Source: Bacteroidales bacterium
Lineage (GTDB): Bacteria > Bacteroidota > Bacteroidia > Bacteroidales > UBA932
Assembly (NCBI GenBank): GCA_015060385.1
Contig: SUYO01000006.1
Location: 1 to 64,000, forward strand
Direction of reading: 5' to 3'
Length of the DNA stretch: 64,000 nucleotides
This document shows, piece by piece, positions 1-9,176 of the stretch. How positions within the stretch are numbered: position 1 is the first letter of the stretch; each line of letters starts with the position of its first letter. Both the position numbers and the translations under genes were made by a program. The notes beneath the pieces are model-generated. The model saw only the letters and a program-made list of their open reading frames with translations, was not told the origin of the DNA and ran no database searches.

Positions 1-82
1 CTCTTCCCATTCCGAACAGAGAAGTTAAGCTCACCATCGCCGATGGTACTGCCCCACCAGGTGGGAGAGTAGGTAGCTGCCA
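1..82 (+). rRNA. rrf: 5S ribosomal RNA, 3' part (cut by window edge)
   Basis: The first bases (TTCCGAACAGAGAAGTTAAG followed by the GGTGGGAGAGTAGGTAG segment) are the conserved loop B/C and 3' strand of bacterial 5S rRNA. The 5' part lies left of the window. A strong terminator follows directly, so this is the end of an rRNA operon. The exact 3' end is estimated to within a few bases. Confidence 0.93.
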
Positions 83-93
83 CTTTCTTCTAC

Positions 94-128
94 AAGCCTT
101 CGAGACTATGTCTCGGAGGCTTTTTTTT
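94..128 (+). terminator. Rho-independent terminator of the rRNA operon
   Basis: The arm AAGCCTTCGAGAC pairs with GTCTCGGAGGCTT around a short loop, with one G-T pair, and is followed by a run of eight T. It starts about 12 bases after the 5S 3' end. Confidence 0.93.
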
Positions 129-209
129 GTAAGTGTCATAGGTGGTCCTGCCCCGGTAGGCTTCGCCGACAGCCCCGAGGGGTCTGGGGTCTTCCCTCCG
201 CTCCGAATG

Positions 210-548
210 GTCCGTGATATACCCGGTTTTCCCGGACAGGTCAGCGAAATACAGCATTGTGTCCGTAAAATCAGCGGTTTTTCCGGACAGGTCAGTCAAA
301 TTGCATATGTTGTCCGTGAAATCGGCGGTTTTTCCGGATGGGTCAGCGAAATTCAGCATTGTGTCCGTGAAATCGGCGGTTTTCCCGGATGGGTCAGTCA
401 AATTGCATATGTTGTCCGTAAAATCAGCGGTTTTTCCGGATGGGTCAGTCAAATTCAGCATTGTGTCCGTGAAATCGGGGGTTTTCCCGGATGGGTCAGC
501 GAAATACAGCATTGTGTCCGTAAAATCAGCGGCTTTTCCGGACAGGGG
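210..548. repeat. 51-bp tandem repeat array with REP-like hairpin arms
   Basis: GTCCGT recurs at 210, 261, 312, 363, 414, 465 and 516, an exact 51-bp period, giving six full units and a partial seventh. Each unit has GTCCGTNAAAATC and about 12 bases later TTTTTCCGGA, which pair as an imperfect hairpin. The inter-hairpin segments alternate between an ATTCAGCATT-like and an ATTGCATATG-like form. The period is a multiple of three, so several frames stay open (track ORFs 108-599, 214-573 and 90-764), but these repeat translations are not supported as genes. The TCCGGACA core is shared with the repeats around the RAYT gene. Confidence 0.9.
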
Positions 549-651
549 ATCTGCTTCAGAGGGCGTTGCGTGACTGACACCCTCCTCCTGAACTGTTGAT
601 CTGGCAGGAAGTTTGAGATTTGCTGACACAAACTTTAAAACGAACAAAGAC

Positions 652-1086
652 ATGTTGTACAATTTCTTATTCCCCGGACATTTCAGAGGAAAGGGTGTGT
701 CCTTTTTCATTCTGATCCTCAGAGTCTTCTTCGGTATCATGTTCTTCACCCATGGACTTGACAAGATGATGAACTTTTCCGAACTCTCCGAAACTTATCC
801 GAGCGTACTCGGCTTCGGAAGCTATATGACTCTGATGGTAACGATCTTCTGCGAGTTCTGCTGCTCCCTGTTCCTGATTGCAGGTCTTCTTATACGTGTC
901 ATGGTGCTGCCTATGATCGTTGCGATGGCAGTAGCTTTCTTTGACGTACACGACGGTTTCCTTCCGGAAGGAGAGCTCGCGCTTATCTATATGGTAGTCT
1001 TCATTATCCTCTATATTGTAGGGCCGGGACGATATTCCCTCGATTATCTTATAGATACACGGGTAAACAAGGAGAAATCAATGTAA
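652..1086 (+). CDS. DoxX family membrane protein
   Basis: A 144-residue integral membrane protein with four predicted hydrophobic segments. The first contains ILRVFFGIMFFTHGLDKM, typical of the DoxX/DoxD family, whose members are small quinone- or redox-linked membrane proteins of mostly unknown function. The track ORF starts at a TTG at 613. I prefer the ATG at 652 because it gives MLYNFLFPGHF directly before the first hydrophobic segment and the 39 bases before it show no conserved protein pattern. It ends 76 bases before atpD. A shared transcript with the ATP synthase operon is possible but unproven. The family call is good and the biochemical role is open. Confidence 0.82.
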   Translation: MLYNFLFPGHFRGKGVSFFILILRVFFGIMFFTHGLDKMMNFSELSETYPSVLGFGSYMTLMVTIFCEFCCSLFLIAGLLIRVMVLPMIVAMAVAFFDVHDGFLPEGELALIYMVVFIILYIVGPGRYSLDYLIDTRVNKEKSM

Positions 1087-1090
1087 ATAG

Positions 1091-2683
<1,593 letters not shown>

Positions 2684-2684
2684 T

Positions 2685-2939
2685 ATGGCTGTATGTGACA
2701 TCATGACACTCAAGGTCCTTACGCCTGAGAAGACTCTTTTGGAAGCCGAGGTGAGCAAGGTGGCTCTTCCCGGTTCCAAGGGCCGTTTCATGGTGCTCAG
2801 AAACCACGCCCCGGTGATTTCTTCGCTGGAGGAGGGTGACATCGTCTACACTTCCGCAGGCGAGGAAGGCCGGATTCATGTGCTCGCCGGTTTCGTCGAG
2901 GTCAATGCGAATGTTGTAACCGTATGTGCCGAGGTATGA
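2685..2939 (+). CDS. atpC: ATP synthase F1 subunit epsilon (short form)
   Basis: An 84-residue protein with the beta-sandwich N-terminal domain of epsilon: LKVLTPEKTLLEAEV, then the GSKGRFMVLRNHAPVIS region. It ends right after this domain and lacks the C-terminal helical hairpin that gives inhibitory epsilon in many bacteria. Short epsilon subunits are common in Bacteroidota. A second in-frame ATG at 2703 would give MTLKVLTPEK, which matches family starts equally well. The gene begins one base after atpD, and its stop overlaps the atpB start (ATGA), so the three are probably translationally coupled. Confidence 0.93.
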   Translation: MAVCDIMTLKVLTPEKTLLEAEVSKVALPGSKGRFMVLRNHAPVISSLEEGDIVYTSAGEEGRIHVLAGFVEVNANVVTVCAEV

Positions 2940-4111
2940 GAAGGCTGACCGTCATATTGGTGTCGCTGATCCTGTCCGTCCTGCCGCTGATTGCCGGTCA
3001 GGCCGGCAATGACGTGCATCACAGCAATGACGTGCATCAGGTCGGTGACGTACATCACGGCAATGGCGTGCTTCAAGGCAATGACGTGCATCAGGCAGGT
3101 GACGAGGGAAAGGTCGATGTCGCCGAGATGATTTTCGGGCACATTGGCGATTCATACGGCTGGCACATAACGGAGTGGAACGGCCGTCATGTCGTGATTC
3201 CGCTGCCGTGCATAGTCCGCAGCAGTACCGGATGGCATGTGTTCATGTCTTCGAAGATCGAACATGGACACGAGTACGAGGGCCTTTTCATCGCGCAGGA
3301 AGGCCGCTACGAGGACAAGATCGTCGAGAGGGGAGCGGATGGCGGACTGGTCCGTCCGTTCGATATATCCATAACGAAGAATGTGGCTTCCCTTATCTTC
3401 GGAAGCGCACTTCTGGTCATTCTGGTGCTTTCATGCGCCCGCTGGTACCGCCGGAATGATGCGATGGAAAAGGCTCCGGGAGGTTTTGCCGGACTGATGG
3501 AGATGATGATCATGATGGTCCATGACGACCTTATCAAGGATTCGATAGGACCGGGCTACAGGAAGTATGCACCATATCTTCTGACTGCCTTCTTCTTCAT
3601 CTTCCTGAACAATCTTCTGGGTATCGTTCCGTTCTTTCCGGGCGGTGCGAACCTTACGGGAAACATAGCGGTGACAGGTGTGCTTGCGATATGTACCTTC
3701 CTTGCGGTGAATCTTTTCGCTGACAGACATTACTGGAAGGAGATATTCTGGCCGGACGGTCCGATCTTCCTTAAATGTCCGATACCGATTCTTCAGGTCA
3801 TAGAGGTGCTGGGTATGTTTACAAAACCTTTCTCGTTGATGGTCAGGCTGTTCGCTAACATAATGGCCGGTCATGCGATGATACTCGGACTTGTGTCAGT
3901 GATTTTCGTGGCGGCGAAGATAGGACCGGTGATAGGAGGGTCGATGACGGCGATCACCATGGTATTCGGTGTGTTCATGGACTGTCTTGAACTGCTTGTG
4001 GCATTCATTCAGGCCTATGTGTTCACGATGCTTTCGGCCGTGTTCATAGGATTGTCGCGTCCGGGCGACCAGCATGAAGACACATCCTGCCATCCCGGAC
4101 ATAATGCTTGA
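2936..4111 (+). CDS. atpB: ATP synthase Fo subunit a with His-rich periplasmic extension
   Basis: The proton-channel subunit of Fo, 391 residues from the ATG at 2936, which overlaps the atpC stop as ATGA; the track start at 2924 is less likely. Residues 1-22 form a signal-like segment. Next comes a tandem hexapeptide stretch based on NDVHxx. After a conserved soluble domain, five or so membrane helices follow. The stator arginine lies in PFSLMVRLFANIMAGH. Bacteroidota a subunits usually have an N-terminal soluble extension, but this His-rich 18-bp repeat is an extra. No atpI-like gene is visible beside it. Confidence 0.95.
   Translation: MRRLTVILVSLILSVLPLIAGQAGNDVHHSNDVHQVGDVHHGNGVLQGNDVHQAGDEGKVDVAEMIFGHIGDSYGWHITEWNGRHVVIPLPCIVRSSTGWHVFMSSKIEHGHEYEGLFIAQEGRYEDKIVERGADGGLVRPFDISITKNVASLIFGSALLVILVLSCARWYRRNDAMEKAPGGFAGLMEMMIMMVHDDLIKDSIGPGYRKYAPYLLTAFFFIFLNNLLGIVPFFPGGANLTGNIAVTGVLAICTFLAVNLFADRHYWKEIFWPDGPIFLKCPIPILQVIEVLGMFTKPFSLMVRLFANIMAGHAMILGLVSVIFVAAKIGPVIGGSMTAITMVFGVFMDCLELLVAFIQAYVFTMLSAVFIGLSRPGDQHEDTSCHPGHNA
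3008..3097 (+). repeat. 18-bp in-frame tandem repeat in atpB
   Basis: Five 18-bp units at 3008, 3026, 3044, 3062 and 3080, based on AATGACGTGCATCAnnnn, encode NDVHHS, NDVHQV, GDVHHG, NGVLQG and NDVHQA. They lie just after the predicted signal segment, in the part expected outside the cytoplasmic membrane. Confidence 0.9.
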
Positions 4112-4137
4112 AAACAATAAACTAAAATCATAATACT

Positions 4138-4395
4138 ATGTTACTTTCAACTATTTTACTTCAGGCTGCAGGAGCAGCAGTATGGGGAAAGGCAGCCGGA
4201 GCCATCGGCGCCGGCATTGCAGCTCTTGCGGCTGCATGGGGTATCGGAAAGATCGGTTCATCTGCCATGGAGGCTATCTCGCGTCAGCCTGAGTCGGCCG
4301 GAAACATCCGTACTACCATGATCATCATCGGTGCCCTTGTGGAAGGTGCCTGCCTTTTTGCCATCCTTGCCTGCCTGCTGGCAGTAGTGATGTAG
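4138..4395 (+). CDS. atpE: ATP synthase Fo subunit c
   Basis: An 85-residue two-helix hairpin that forms the rotor ring. Helix 1 is Gly/Ala-rich (AAGAIGAGIAALAAAWGIG), the polar loop contains SRQPES, and helix 2 carries the ion-binding glutamate in GALVEGACLFA. The residue after that glutamate is Gly, not the Ser/Thr typical of Na+-binding rings, which suggests proton coupling (an inference). It sits 26 bases after atpB and 7 before atpF. Confidence 0.96.
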   Translation: MLLSTILLQAAGAAVWGKAAGAIGAGIAALAAAWGIGKIGSSAMEAISRQPESAGNIRTTMIIIGALVEGACLFAILACLLAVVM

Positions 4396-4402
4396 GTTTC
4401 CC

Positions 4403-4891
4403 ATGAATCTGATGCTGCCTGACAGTGGTCTTCTGTTCTGGATGACCATTATCTTTGCCATCGTCTTCCTTGTGCTTGCTAAGTTCGGCTTTCCGATTAT
4501 CACCGGAATGGTCGAGAAACGCACCAAGAGGATCGACGATGCGATAGATGCTGCACGTGAGGCTGAGGCGAAGCTCAGCGGACTGGCTCAGGAGCAGGAA
4601 AAGCTTATAGATCAGGCTCGTGCCGGGCATGACCGTATCCTCAAGGAGGCGGCCCTCGAGCGTGAGAAGATGATAGCTGCGGCTCAGGAGCAGGCCCGTG
4701 CGGAAGCAGGTAAGATAATGGAGGAGACCAGAGAGAAGATCAGGGAGGAAAAGGAAGCCGCCCTCAGGGATATCCGGAGGGAGGTTGCTGTCCTTTCGGT
4801 TGCAATCGCCGAGAAGGTCGTGCGTAAGGAACTTTCGTCCGATGCGGGACAGAAGGAGTTTGTAGACAGGATATTTGATGAGTTTTCATGA
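4403..4891 (+). CDS. atpF: ATP synthase Fo subunit b
   Basis: The peripheral stalk subunit, 162 residues. A single membrane helix near residues 10-30 (LLFWMTIIFAIVFLVLAKFG) is followed by a long charged coiled coil rich in Glu, Lys and Arg (KRTKRIDDAIDAAREAEAKL and on). The stop overlaps the atpH start as ATGA at 4888-4891, so the two are likely coupled. Confidence 0.96.
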   Translation: MNLMLPDSGLLFWMTIIFAIVFLVLAKFGFPIITGMVEKRTKRIDDAIDAAREAEAKLSGLAQEQEKLIDQARAGHDRILKEAALEREKMIAAAQEQARAEAGKIMEETREKIREEKEAALRDIRREVAVLSVAIAEKVVRKELSSDAGQKEFVDRIFDEFS

Positions 4892-5442
4892 ATGAGGGAG
4901 TCATAGCTGCGAGATATGCAAAGGCTCTGCTGAAGTATGTGGAGGAGTCAGGTGCCGGGGATAAGGTGTATTCCCAGGCCTGTGTCCTTGCGCTCCGGCT
5001 TATGGAGATACATCAGCTCAGGGACTTCATAGAGACCGGCATGGACCTTACTACGGACAGGAAGGAGGAACTTCTCAGGGCAGCGCTCGGGGAGGATCTT
5101 GCTCCGGAGCTTGTCGATTTTCTCCATCTGCTTGATGCCCGCAGAAGGATGCCGCTTTTCTCCAGGATGCTGTATTCATTTATAGCCCAGTATCGTGCGG
5201 AGCACAACATAAAGGTCGGCCGGGTGGTGACCGCATCGCCTGTGGAGGGGCTCAAGGAGAGGCTTGAAGCTCTTTTCCATGAGCGTACCGGAGCCGAGAT
5301 CCATGTTGTAGAGAAGATAAATCCCGGGATTCTGGGAGGATTCGTCTTTGAAATGGACGGTTACAGGCTGGATGCCAGTGTGGAAGCTTACTTCCGCCGC
5401 ATAAGGCGCCAGCTCATAGAAAAGAACAATAGAATTGTATGA
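4888..5442 (+). CDS. atpH: ATP synthase F1 subunit delta
   Basis: A 184-residue OSCP/delta protein that joins the peripheral stalk to the top of F1. It begins with the family-typical [14 protein letters not shown] and ends with the conserved [20 protein letters not shown] segment. The start overlaps atpF by four bases and the stop overlaps the annotated atpA ORF start region (5439), so it lies fully inside the coupled operon. Confidence 0.95.
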   Translation: MNEGVIAARYAKALLKYVEESGAGDKVYSQACVLALRLMEIHQLRDFIETGMDLTTDRKEELLRAALGEDLAPELVDFLHLLDARRRMPLFSRMLYSFIAQYRAEHNIKVGRVVTASPVEGLKERLEALFHERTGAEIHVVEKINPGILGGFVFEMDGYRLDASVEAYFRRIRRQLIEKNNRIV

Positions 5443-5444
5443 TT

Positions 5445-7031
5445 ATGTCAGATACGATAAGACCAAGCGAGATTTCCGAGGTGTTGCTTGACCAGCTCAA
5501 GGCGATCGGTGACGATCTCCGTTATGAAGAGGTGGGAAAGGTGCTTCAGGTAAGTGACGGTGTGGTACGTATATACGGCCTGCGCAATGCCGAAGCGGGA
5601 GAACTTCTCGAATTCGACAACGAGGTGATGGCTGTGGTCATGAACCTTGAGGAAGACAATGTGGGTGCAGTGCTTCTTGGACCTACGGACAGGATCAAGG
5701 AGGGCATGACAGTGCGAAGGACAGGCAGGATCGCTTCCCTGAATGTCGGGGATGCGATGCTGGGACGCGTGGTGAACCCTCTGGGCGAGCCTCTGGACGG
5801 CAAAGGGCCGGTAGGAGGCGAGCTTGTCGAGATGCCCCTTGAGCGCAAGGCTCCGGGAGTTATCTTCCGTCAGCCTGTGAACGAGCCTCTCCAGACAGGT
5901 CTGAAGGCCATCGATGCCATGATCCCGATAGGCCGAGGCCAGCGTGAGCTCATCATCGGCGACCGCCAGACCGGAAAGACGGCGATCGCCATCGATACCA
6001 TCATCAATCAGCGCGACGCCTATCTGAGGGGCGAGCCGGTCTATTGTATCTATGTGGCCATAGGTCAGAAAGGCTCGACGGTCGCTACGATCGTGAACAC
6101 CCTGAAGGAAAAGGGAGCCATGGACTATACCATAGTCGTGGCCGCGACCGCCGCGGACCCTGCAGCCCTTCAGTATTATGCCCCGTTTGCCGGTGCGGCG
6201 ATAGGCGAATTTTTCCGTGACACGGGAAGACATGCCCTCGTGGTGTACGACGACCTTTCGAAGCAGGCGGTGGCTTATCGTGAGGTTTCCCTGATCCTCC
6301 GTCGTCCGTCGGGACGCGAGGCATATCCGGGTGACATCTTCTACCTCCATTCGAGGCTTCTTGAAAGGGCGGCGAAGATCATTTCACAGCAGGAGGTCGC
6401 CGAGAAGATGAACGACCTTCCGGAATCATTGAAAGGCAAGGTAAAGGCCGGAGGCTCGCTGACGGCCCTGCCGATCATCGAGACTCAGGCCGGTGATGTG
6501 TCGGCATATATACCTACCAACGTGATTTCCATCACCGACGGTCAGATCTTCCTTGAGAGCGACCTTTTCAACCAGGGTTTCCGTCCGGCGGTCAATGTCG
6601 GTATATCGGTTTCCCGTGTGGGAGGAAGCGCTCAGATAAAGAGCATGAAGAAGGTTGCGGGAACCCTGAAGATCGACCAGGCCCAGTATCGTGAGCTGGA
6701 GTCCTTCTCCAAGTTCAGCAGCGACCTTGATCCTATCACTGCAATGGCTCTGGACAAGGGCCGCAAGAACAATGTACTGCTTGTGCAGCCTCAGTATTCC
6801 CCTATGCCGGTGGGAGAGCAGGTCGCCATACTATATTGCGGTACCAAGGGACTGCTGAGGGATCTTCCGATAGAGTCAGTGGAGGATTTCCAGACCACCT
6901 TCCTTATGAAGATGAGGGCTTTCCATGCCGAGGATGTGCTGGCACCTCTCTCCAAGGGCATCATCAATGACGAGATATCAGCAATAATAGAGAAAGAAGC
7001 GCAGTCTATTGTTAACGGTTTAAGGGCATAG
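5445..7031 (+). CDS. atpA: ATP synthase F1 subunit alpha
   Basis: The non-catalytic nucleotide-binding subunit of F1, about 528 residues. The P-loop GDRQTGKT is near residue 172, and [15 protein letters not shown] and the [17 protein letters not shown] block with the catalytic arginine region are conserved. The track ORF starts at the overlapping ATG at 5439. The ATG at 5445 gives [13 protein letters not shown], which matches family N-termini better. The gap to atpG is only 19 bases. Confidence 0.96.
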   Translation: MSDTIRPSEISEVLLDQLKAIGDDLRYEEVGKVLQVSDGVVRIYGLRNAEAGELLEFDNEVMAVVMNLEEDNVGAVLLGPTDRIKEGMTVRRTGRIASLNVGDAMLGRVVNPLGEPLDGKGPVGGELVEMPLERKAPGVIFRQPVNEPLQTGLKAIDAMIPIGRGQRELIIGDRQTGKTAIAIDTIINQRDAYLRGEPVYCIYVAIGQKGSTVATIVNTLKEKGAMDYTIVVAATAADPAALQYYAPFAGAAIGEFFRDTGRHALVVYDDLSKQAVAYREVSLILRRPSGREAYPGDIFYLHSRLLERAAKIISQQEVAEKMNDLPESLKGKVKAGGSLTALPIIETQAGDVSAYIPTNVISITDGQIFLESDLFNQGFRPAVNVGISVSRVGGSAQIKSMKKVAGTLKIDQAQYRELESFSKFSSDLDPITAMALDKGRKNNVLLVQPQYSPMPVGEQVAILYCGTKGLLRDLPIESVEDFQTTFLMKMRAFHAEDVLAPLSKGIINDEISAIIEKEAQSIVNGLRA

Positions 7032-7050
7032 GTGGTTTTTAAAATATAAC

Positions 7051-7986
7051 ATGGCATCGTTGAGGGAAATAAAGAACAGGATTGCGTCTGTGAAGAGTAC
7101 GCTGAAGATCACTTCTGCAATGAAGATGGTCGCTTCAGCCAAGCTCCACAAGGCGCAGACTGCCATAGGAAACAAGATACCTTACGAGCAGAAGCTCCAT
7201 AGGATGCTTTCAGGAATGCTCCAGGACGACGATCTTCAGATGGCTCTTCAGAAGGAACTCGGTTTCGGAGCCGGAAGCAGGTCACCGATAGAGCTGCAGG
7301 ACACTCCGTTGGATTTCCTGCCTGAAAAGGAGTCGGTTTCCCGCGTTGCCGTAGTCGTGTTCTCTTCCAATTCGTCGCTTATCGGAGCCTTCAACGCCAA
7401 CGTCATAAAGAAGTTCAGCGAAACGATGAGAAGCCTCTCTGCAAACGGTTATTCCAGAGGGGACATAGATATATATACTGTGGGAAGAAAGGTAGCAGAG
7501 GCTGTCCGCAGGGACGGTCATGCTTCCTTCAAGGATCTTCCCGAGCTTTCCGACAAGCCTGACTATGCAAAGGCATCCTCGCTGGCCTCCGAACTGGTGG
7601 AAAGATTTGCAAACGGGGAAGTCGGACAGGTCGTGCTGATTTACAACCATTTCGCTTCGATGTCCTCCCAGCCTTCCGTAAGGGAGAACTATCTTCCGAT
7701 GGCCCTTCATGATTATAATGAAACTTCAGAACCGGTGGACTATATCCTCGAGCCTGATCCTCTGGCCCTTGTCAGGGAACTGCTGCCGCTGGTCCTTACC
7801 CTCAAGATATATACTGTAGCCCTTGATGCATCAGCAGCTGAACACGCTGCCAGGACCCTCGCGATGCAGGTCGCTTCGGACAATGCCAAGGATCTCATCT
7901 CGGAACTCACTCTCGCCTACAACAAGGGTCGCCAGCAGGAAATCACCGCCGAAATCCTCGACCTCGTCGGCGGCCTTCAGAACTAG
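7051..7986 (+). CDS. atpG: ATP synthase F1 subunit gamma
   Basis: The central rotor shaft, 311 residues, slightly longer than the usual 285-295. It starts with SLREIKNRIASVKSTLKITSAMKMVA, the conserved N-terminal coiled-coil helix, and ends with the C-terminal helix DNAKDLISELTLAYNKGRQ followed by EIxDLVGG. Extra length lies around residues 60-95, between the N-terminal helix and the Rossmann-like domain. It is the last gene of the operon and is followed by hairpin repeats. Confidence 0.96.
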   Translation: MASLREIKNRIASVKSTLKITSAMKMVASAKLHKAQTAIGNKIPYEQKLHRMLSGMLQDDDLQMALQKELGFGAGSRSPIELQDTPLDFLPEKESVSRVAVVVFSSNSSLIGAFNANVIKKFSETMRSLSANGYSRGDIDIYTVGRKVAEAVRRDGHASFKDLPELSDKPDYAKASSLASELVERFANGEVGQVVLIYNHFASMSSQPSVRENYLPMALHDYNETSEPVDYILEPDPLALVRELLPLVLTLKIYTVALDASAAEHAARTLAMQVASDNAKDLISELTLAYNKGRQQEITAEILDLVGGLQN

Positions 7987-8012
7987 ACAATTGCTCGGGA
8001 TCTTCCCAAGAC

Positions 8013-8118
8013 GTTGAGCGGGAAAATCGTGGTGGGACATGGAAAATCCGCTCAACGGGGGGCACAAAGATGTTGATGAGCGGAATTTCGGGCCTCAGAG
8101 CCCGATTTCCCGCTCATC
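8013..8118. repeat. Two related inverted repeats after the ATP synthase operon
   Basis: The first pair is GTTGAGCGG at 8013 and CCGCTCAAC at 8048-8056, with a 26-base loop. The second is GATGAGCGGAATTTCGGGC at 8075 pairing with GCCCGATTTCCCGCTCATC at 8100-8118 around six bases. Both share the TGAGCGG arm, so they look like copies of one element. Neither has a T run. They may act as transcript 3' ends between convergent atpG and the PIN toxin gene. Confidence 0.75.
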
Positions 8119-8133
8119 GGCTTGGATACAAGA

Positions 8134-8589
8134 TTACCTGCTGCCATAACTGACGGATGGTTCGTTTAGAAGCTTGGGGTTTTCTATGCTTTCGATAATA
8201 TGAATCATTTCTGCCGGAGTGACTATAAACGGTTCTTTCGGAAAATGTTTTATATTACCGGTGACGAGGTATGAATCATCGACAGAAAGGGCGACTTCAT
8301 AAAATACCAGGTCTTTCGGGTCAGGCAAAGATGTGTAGGTATCAAGTCTTTCCGAGCTGATGCCGAATTCAGTGATGCTTCTTAATGCCTGGTTGATCAA
8401 TGACTCTGAGAATCCGAATTTAGGTCTGTGAAGTACTATGGAATATTCTTTAAGAATATCATTGTTATACACAGGAACAATGTCTCCGATAATGATCTTT
8501 CGCATTATCTGTACAGTTGCTGCGTCCTCATGTCGGGATAAGATAGCGGACACAATAACATTTGTGTCGATTACTGCGAAGATCTTCAT
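8134..8589 (-). CDS. PIN-domain toxin (COG1569-like)
   Basis: A 151-residue PIN-domain protein, expected to be a Mg-dependent RNase. Acidic active-site candidates are visible: D8 in VIDTNV, E in LKEYSIVL, and Asp in the LPDPKD and LSVDDSYLVTG segments. The spacing matches the family of putative PIN toxins paired with small antitoxins. Its ATG overlaps the stop of the upstream RelB-like gene by four bases (8586-8589), the usual antitoxin-then-toxin arrangement. The target RNA is unknown. Composition is more AT-rich than the ATP synthase genes, which fits transfer. Confidence 0.82.
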   Translation of the reverse strand: MKIFAVIDTNVIVSAILSRHEDAATVQIMRKIIIGDIVPVYNNDILKEYSIVLHRPKFGFSESLINQALRSITEFGISSERLDTYTSLPDPKDLVFYEVALSVDDSYLVTGNIKHFPKEPFIVTPAEMIHIIESIENPKLLNEPSVSYGSR

Positions 8590-8885
8590 GATTGTTCTCC
8601 TCTTCGTGCAGATCTGATTTCTTCGTTGATTTCCTCAAGGGACATTCCTGACACCCCGTTTTGCTGCGCTTCCTTTCTAAGTTTCTCAAAAGCTTCCATG
8701 CTTTTTGCTCTGATTTCGGATTCTGTTTCCGCACGGAGTTCGAAAGGAATACGTCTTTCCCTGACAACAGCCTTCATGAATATTGTCATTGCAGCCGTAT
8801 TACTGAGCCCGAAACTGTCACAAAGCTCGTCAAAACTCTTTTTCAGATTCTCATCTACCCTGATTGATATTGTCGACTGTTTCAT
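8586..8885 (-). CDS. RelB/DinJ-family antitoxin
   Basis: A 99-residue protein starting MKQSTISIRVDENLKKSFDE, a ribbon-helix-helix N-terminus typical of RelB/DinJ, followed by AAMTIFMKAVVRERRIPFEL and a charged C-terminal part likely to bind the toxin. The track ORF extends to 9176, but the upstream part runs through hairpin repeats. The ATG at 8883-8885 is the sensible start. The pair with the PIN gene is probably autoregulated through palindromes just upstream. DinJ-like antitoxins more often pair with YafQ-type toxins, so the PIN partner is a mixed pairing. Confidence 0.82.
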   Translation of the reverse strand: MKQSTISIRVDENLKKSFDELCDSFGLSNTAAMTIFMKAVVRERRIPFELRAETESEIRAKSMEAFEKLRKEAQQNGVSGMSLEEINEEIRSARRGEQS

Positions 8886-8895
8886 AGTTGTAATG

Positions 8896-8939
8896 CATTT
8901 GTCAACAAATGTAATGCAAATGTATTGAATATGCAATAC
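8896..8939 (-). promoter_or_regulatory. Candidate antitoxin operator/promoter
   Basis: The palindrome CATTTGT-CA-ACAAATG at 8896-8911 lies 11 bases before the antitoxin start. A second inverted repeat, GTATTG and CAATAC, spans 8922-8939. On the minus strand TACATTTG, matching the Bacteroidota -7 consensus TAnnTTTG, occurs twice here. This fits ribbon-helix-helix autorepression. It is an inference from position and symmetry. Confidence 0.5.
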
Positions 8940-9067
8940 TTTACTTATGTTTAAGGTGCCAAATTGGCACCTTGAACATTCTTCTGAAGTATTATTACTC
9001 AGAATTCTCCAGACAGATAATATTTGAAAAAGAATATTCTGCGAAGCGAGCACCATCCGGAACTTTA

Positions 9068-9158
9068 GTTCAAAAGCACAAAAACATAGGGGTTTTGTGC
9101 TTTTGAACAGAAAAAGTGCGGTCAAAAGAACAAAAACGGCAGTTTTTGTGCTTTTGAC
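9068..9158. repeat. Twin hairpins sharing a CAAAAGCACAAAAA arm
   Basis: Hairpin 1 is GTTCAAAAGCACAAAA (9068-9083) with TTTTGTGCTTTTGAAC (9093-9108), a 16-bp perfect stem. Hairpin 2 is GTCAAAAGAACAAAAAC (9121-9137) with GTTTTTGTGCTTTTGAC (9142-9158), a four-base loop and one mismatch. The two are clearly copies. They lie between the toxin-antitoxin pair and ybaK. With U-rich arms they could end transcripts in both directions. The 8940-9067 stretch before them shows no gene. Confidence 0.8.
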
Positions 9159-9176
9159 TTGGGAAATGCCAGGCAA

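Noticed and set aside
210-548. Possible CRISPR array
   Set aside because: Repeats are directly adjacent and the linkers are two alternating near-identical forms, not unique spacers. No cas genes are in the window.
90-764. Minus-strand 224-residue and plus-strand 163- and 119-residue ORFs over the 51-bp array
   Set aside because: The repeat period is a multiple of three, so frames stay open without selection. The translated repeats (SGKTADFTDT and others) resemble no known protein and the frames conflict with one another.
5448-6350. 300-residue minus-strand ORF opposite atpA
   Set aside because: Antisense to a highly conserved gene in a compact operon.
8886-9176. N-terminal extension of the antitoxin ORF up to 9176
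   Set aside because: The added segment is the translation of hairpin repeats and the operator, and the RelB-like domain begins at the internal ATG at 8885.
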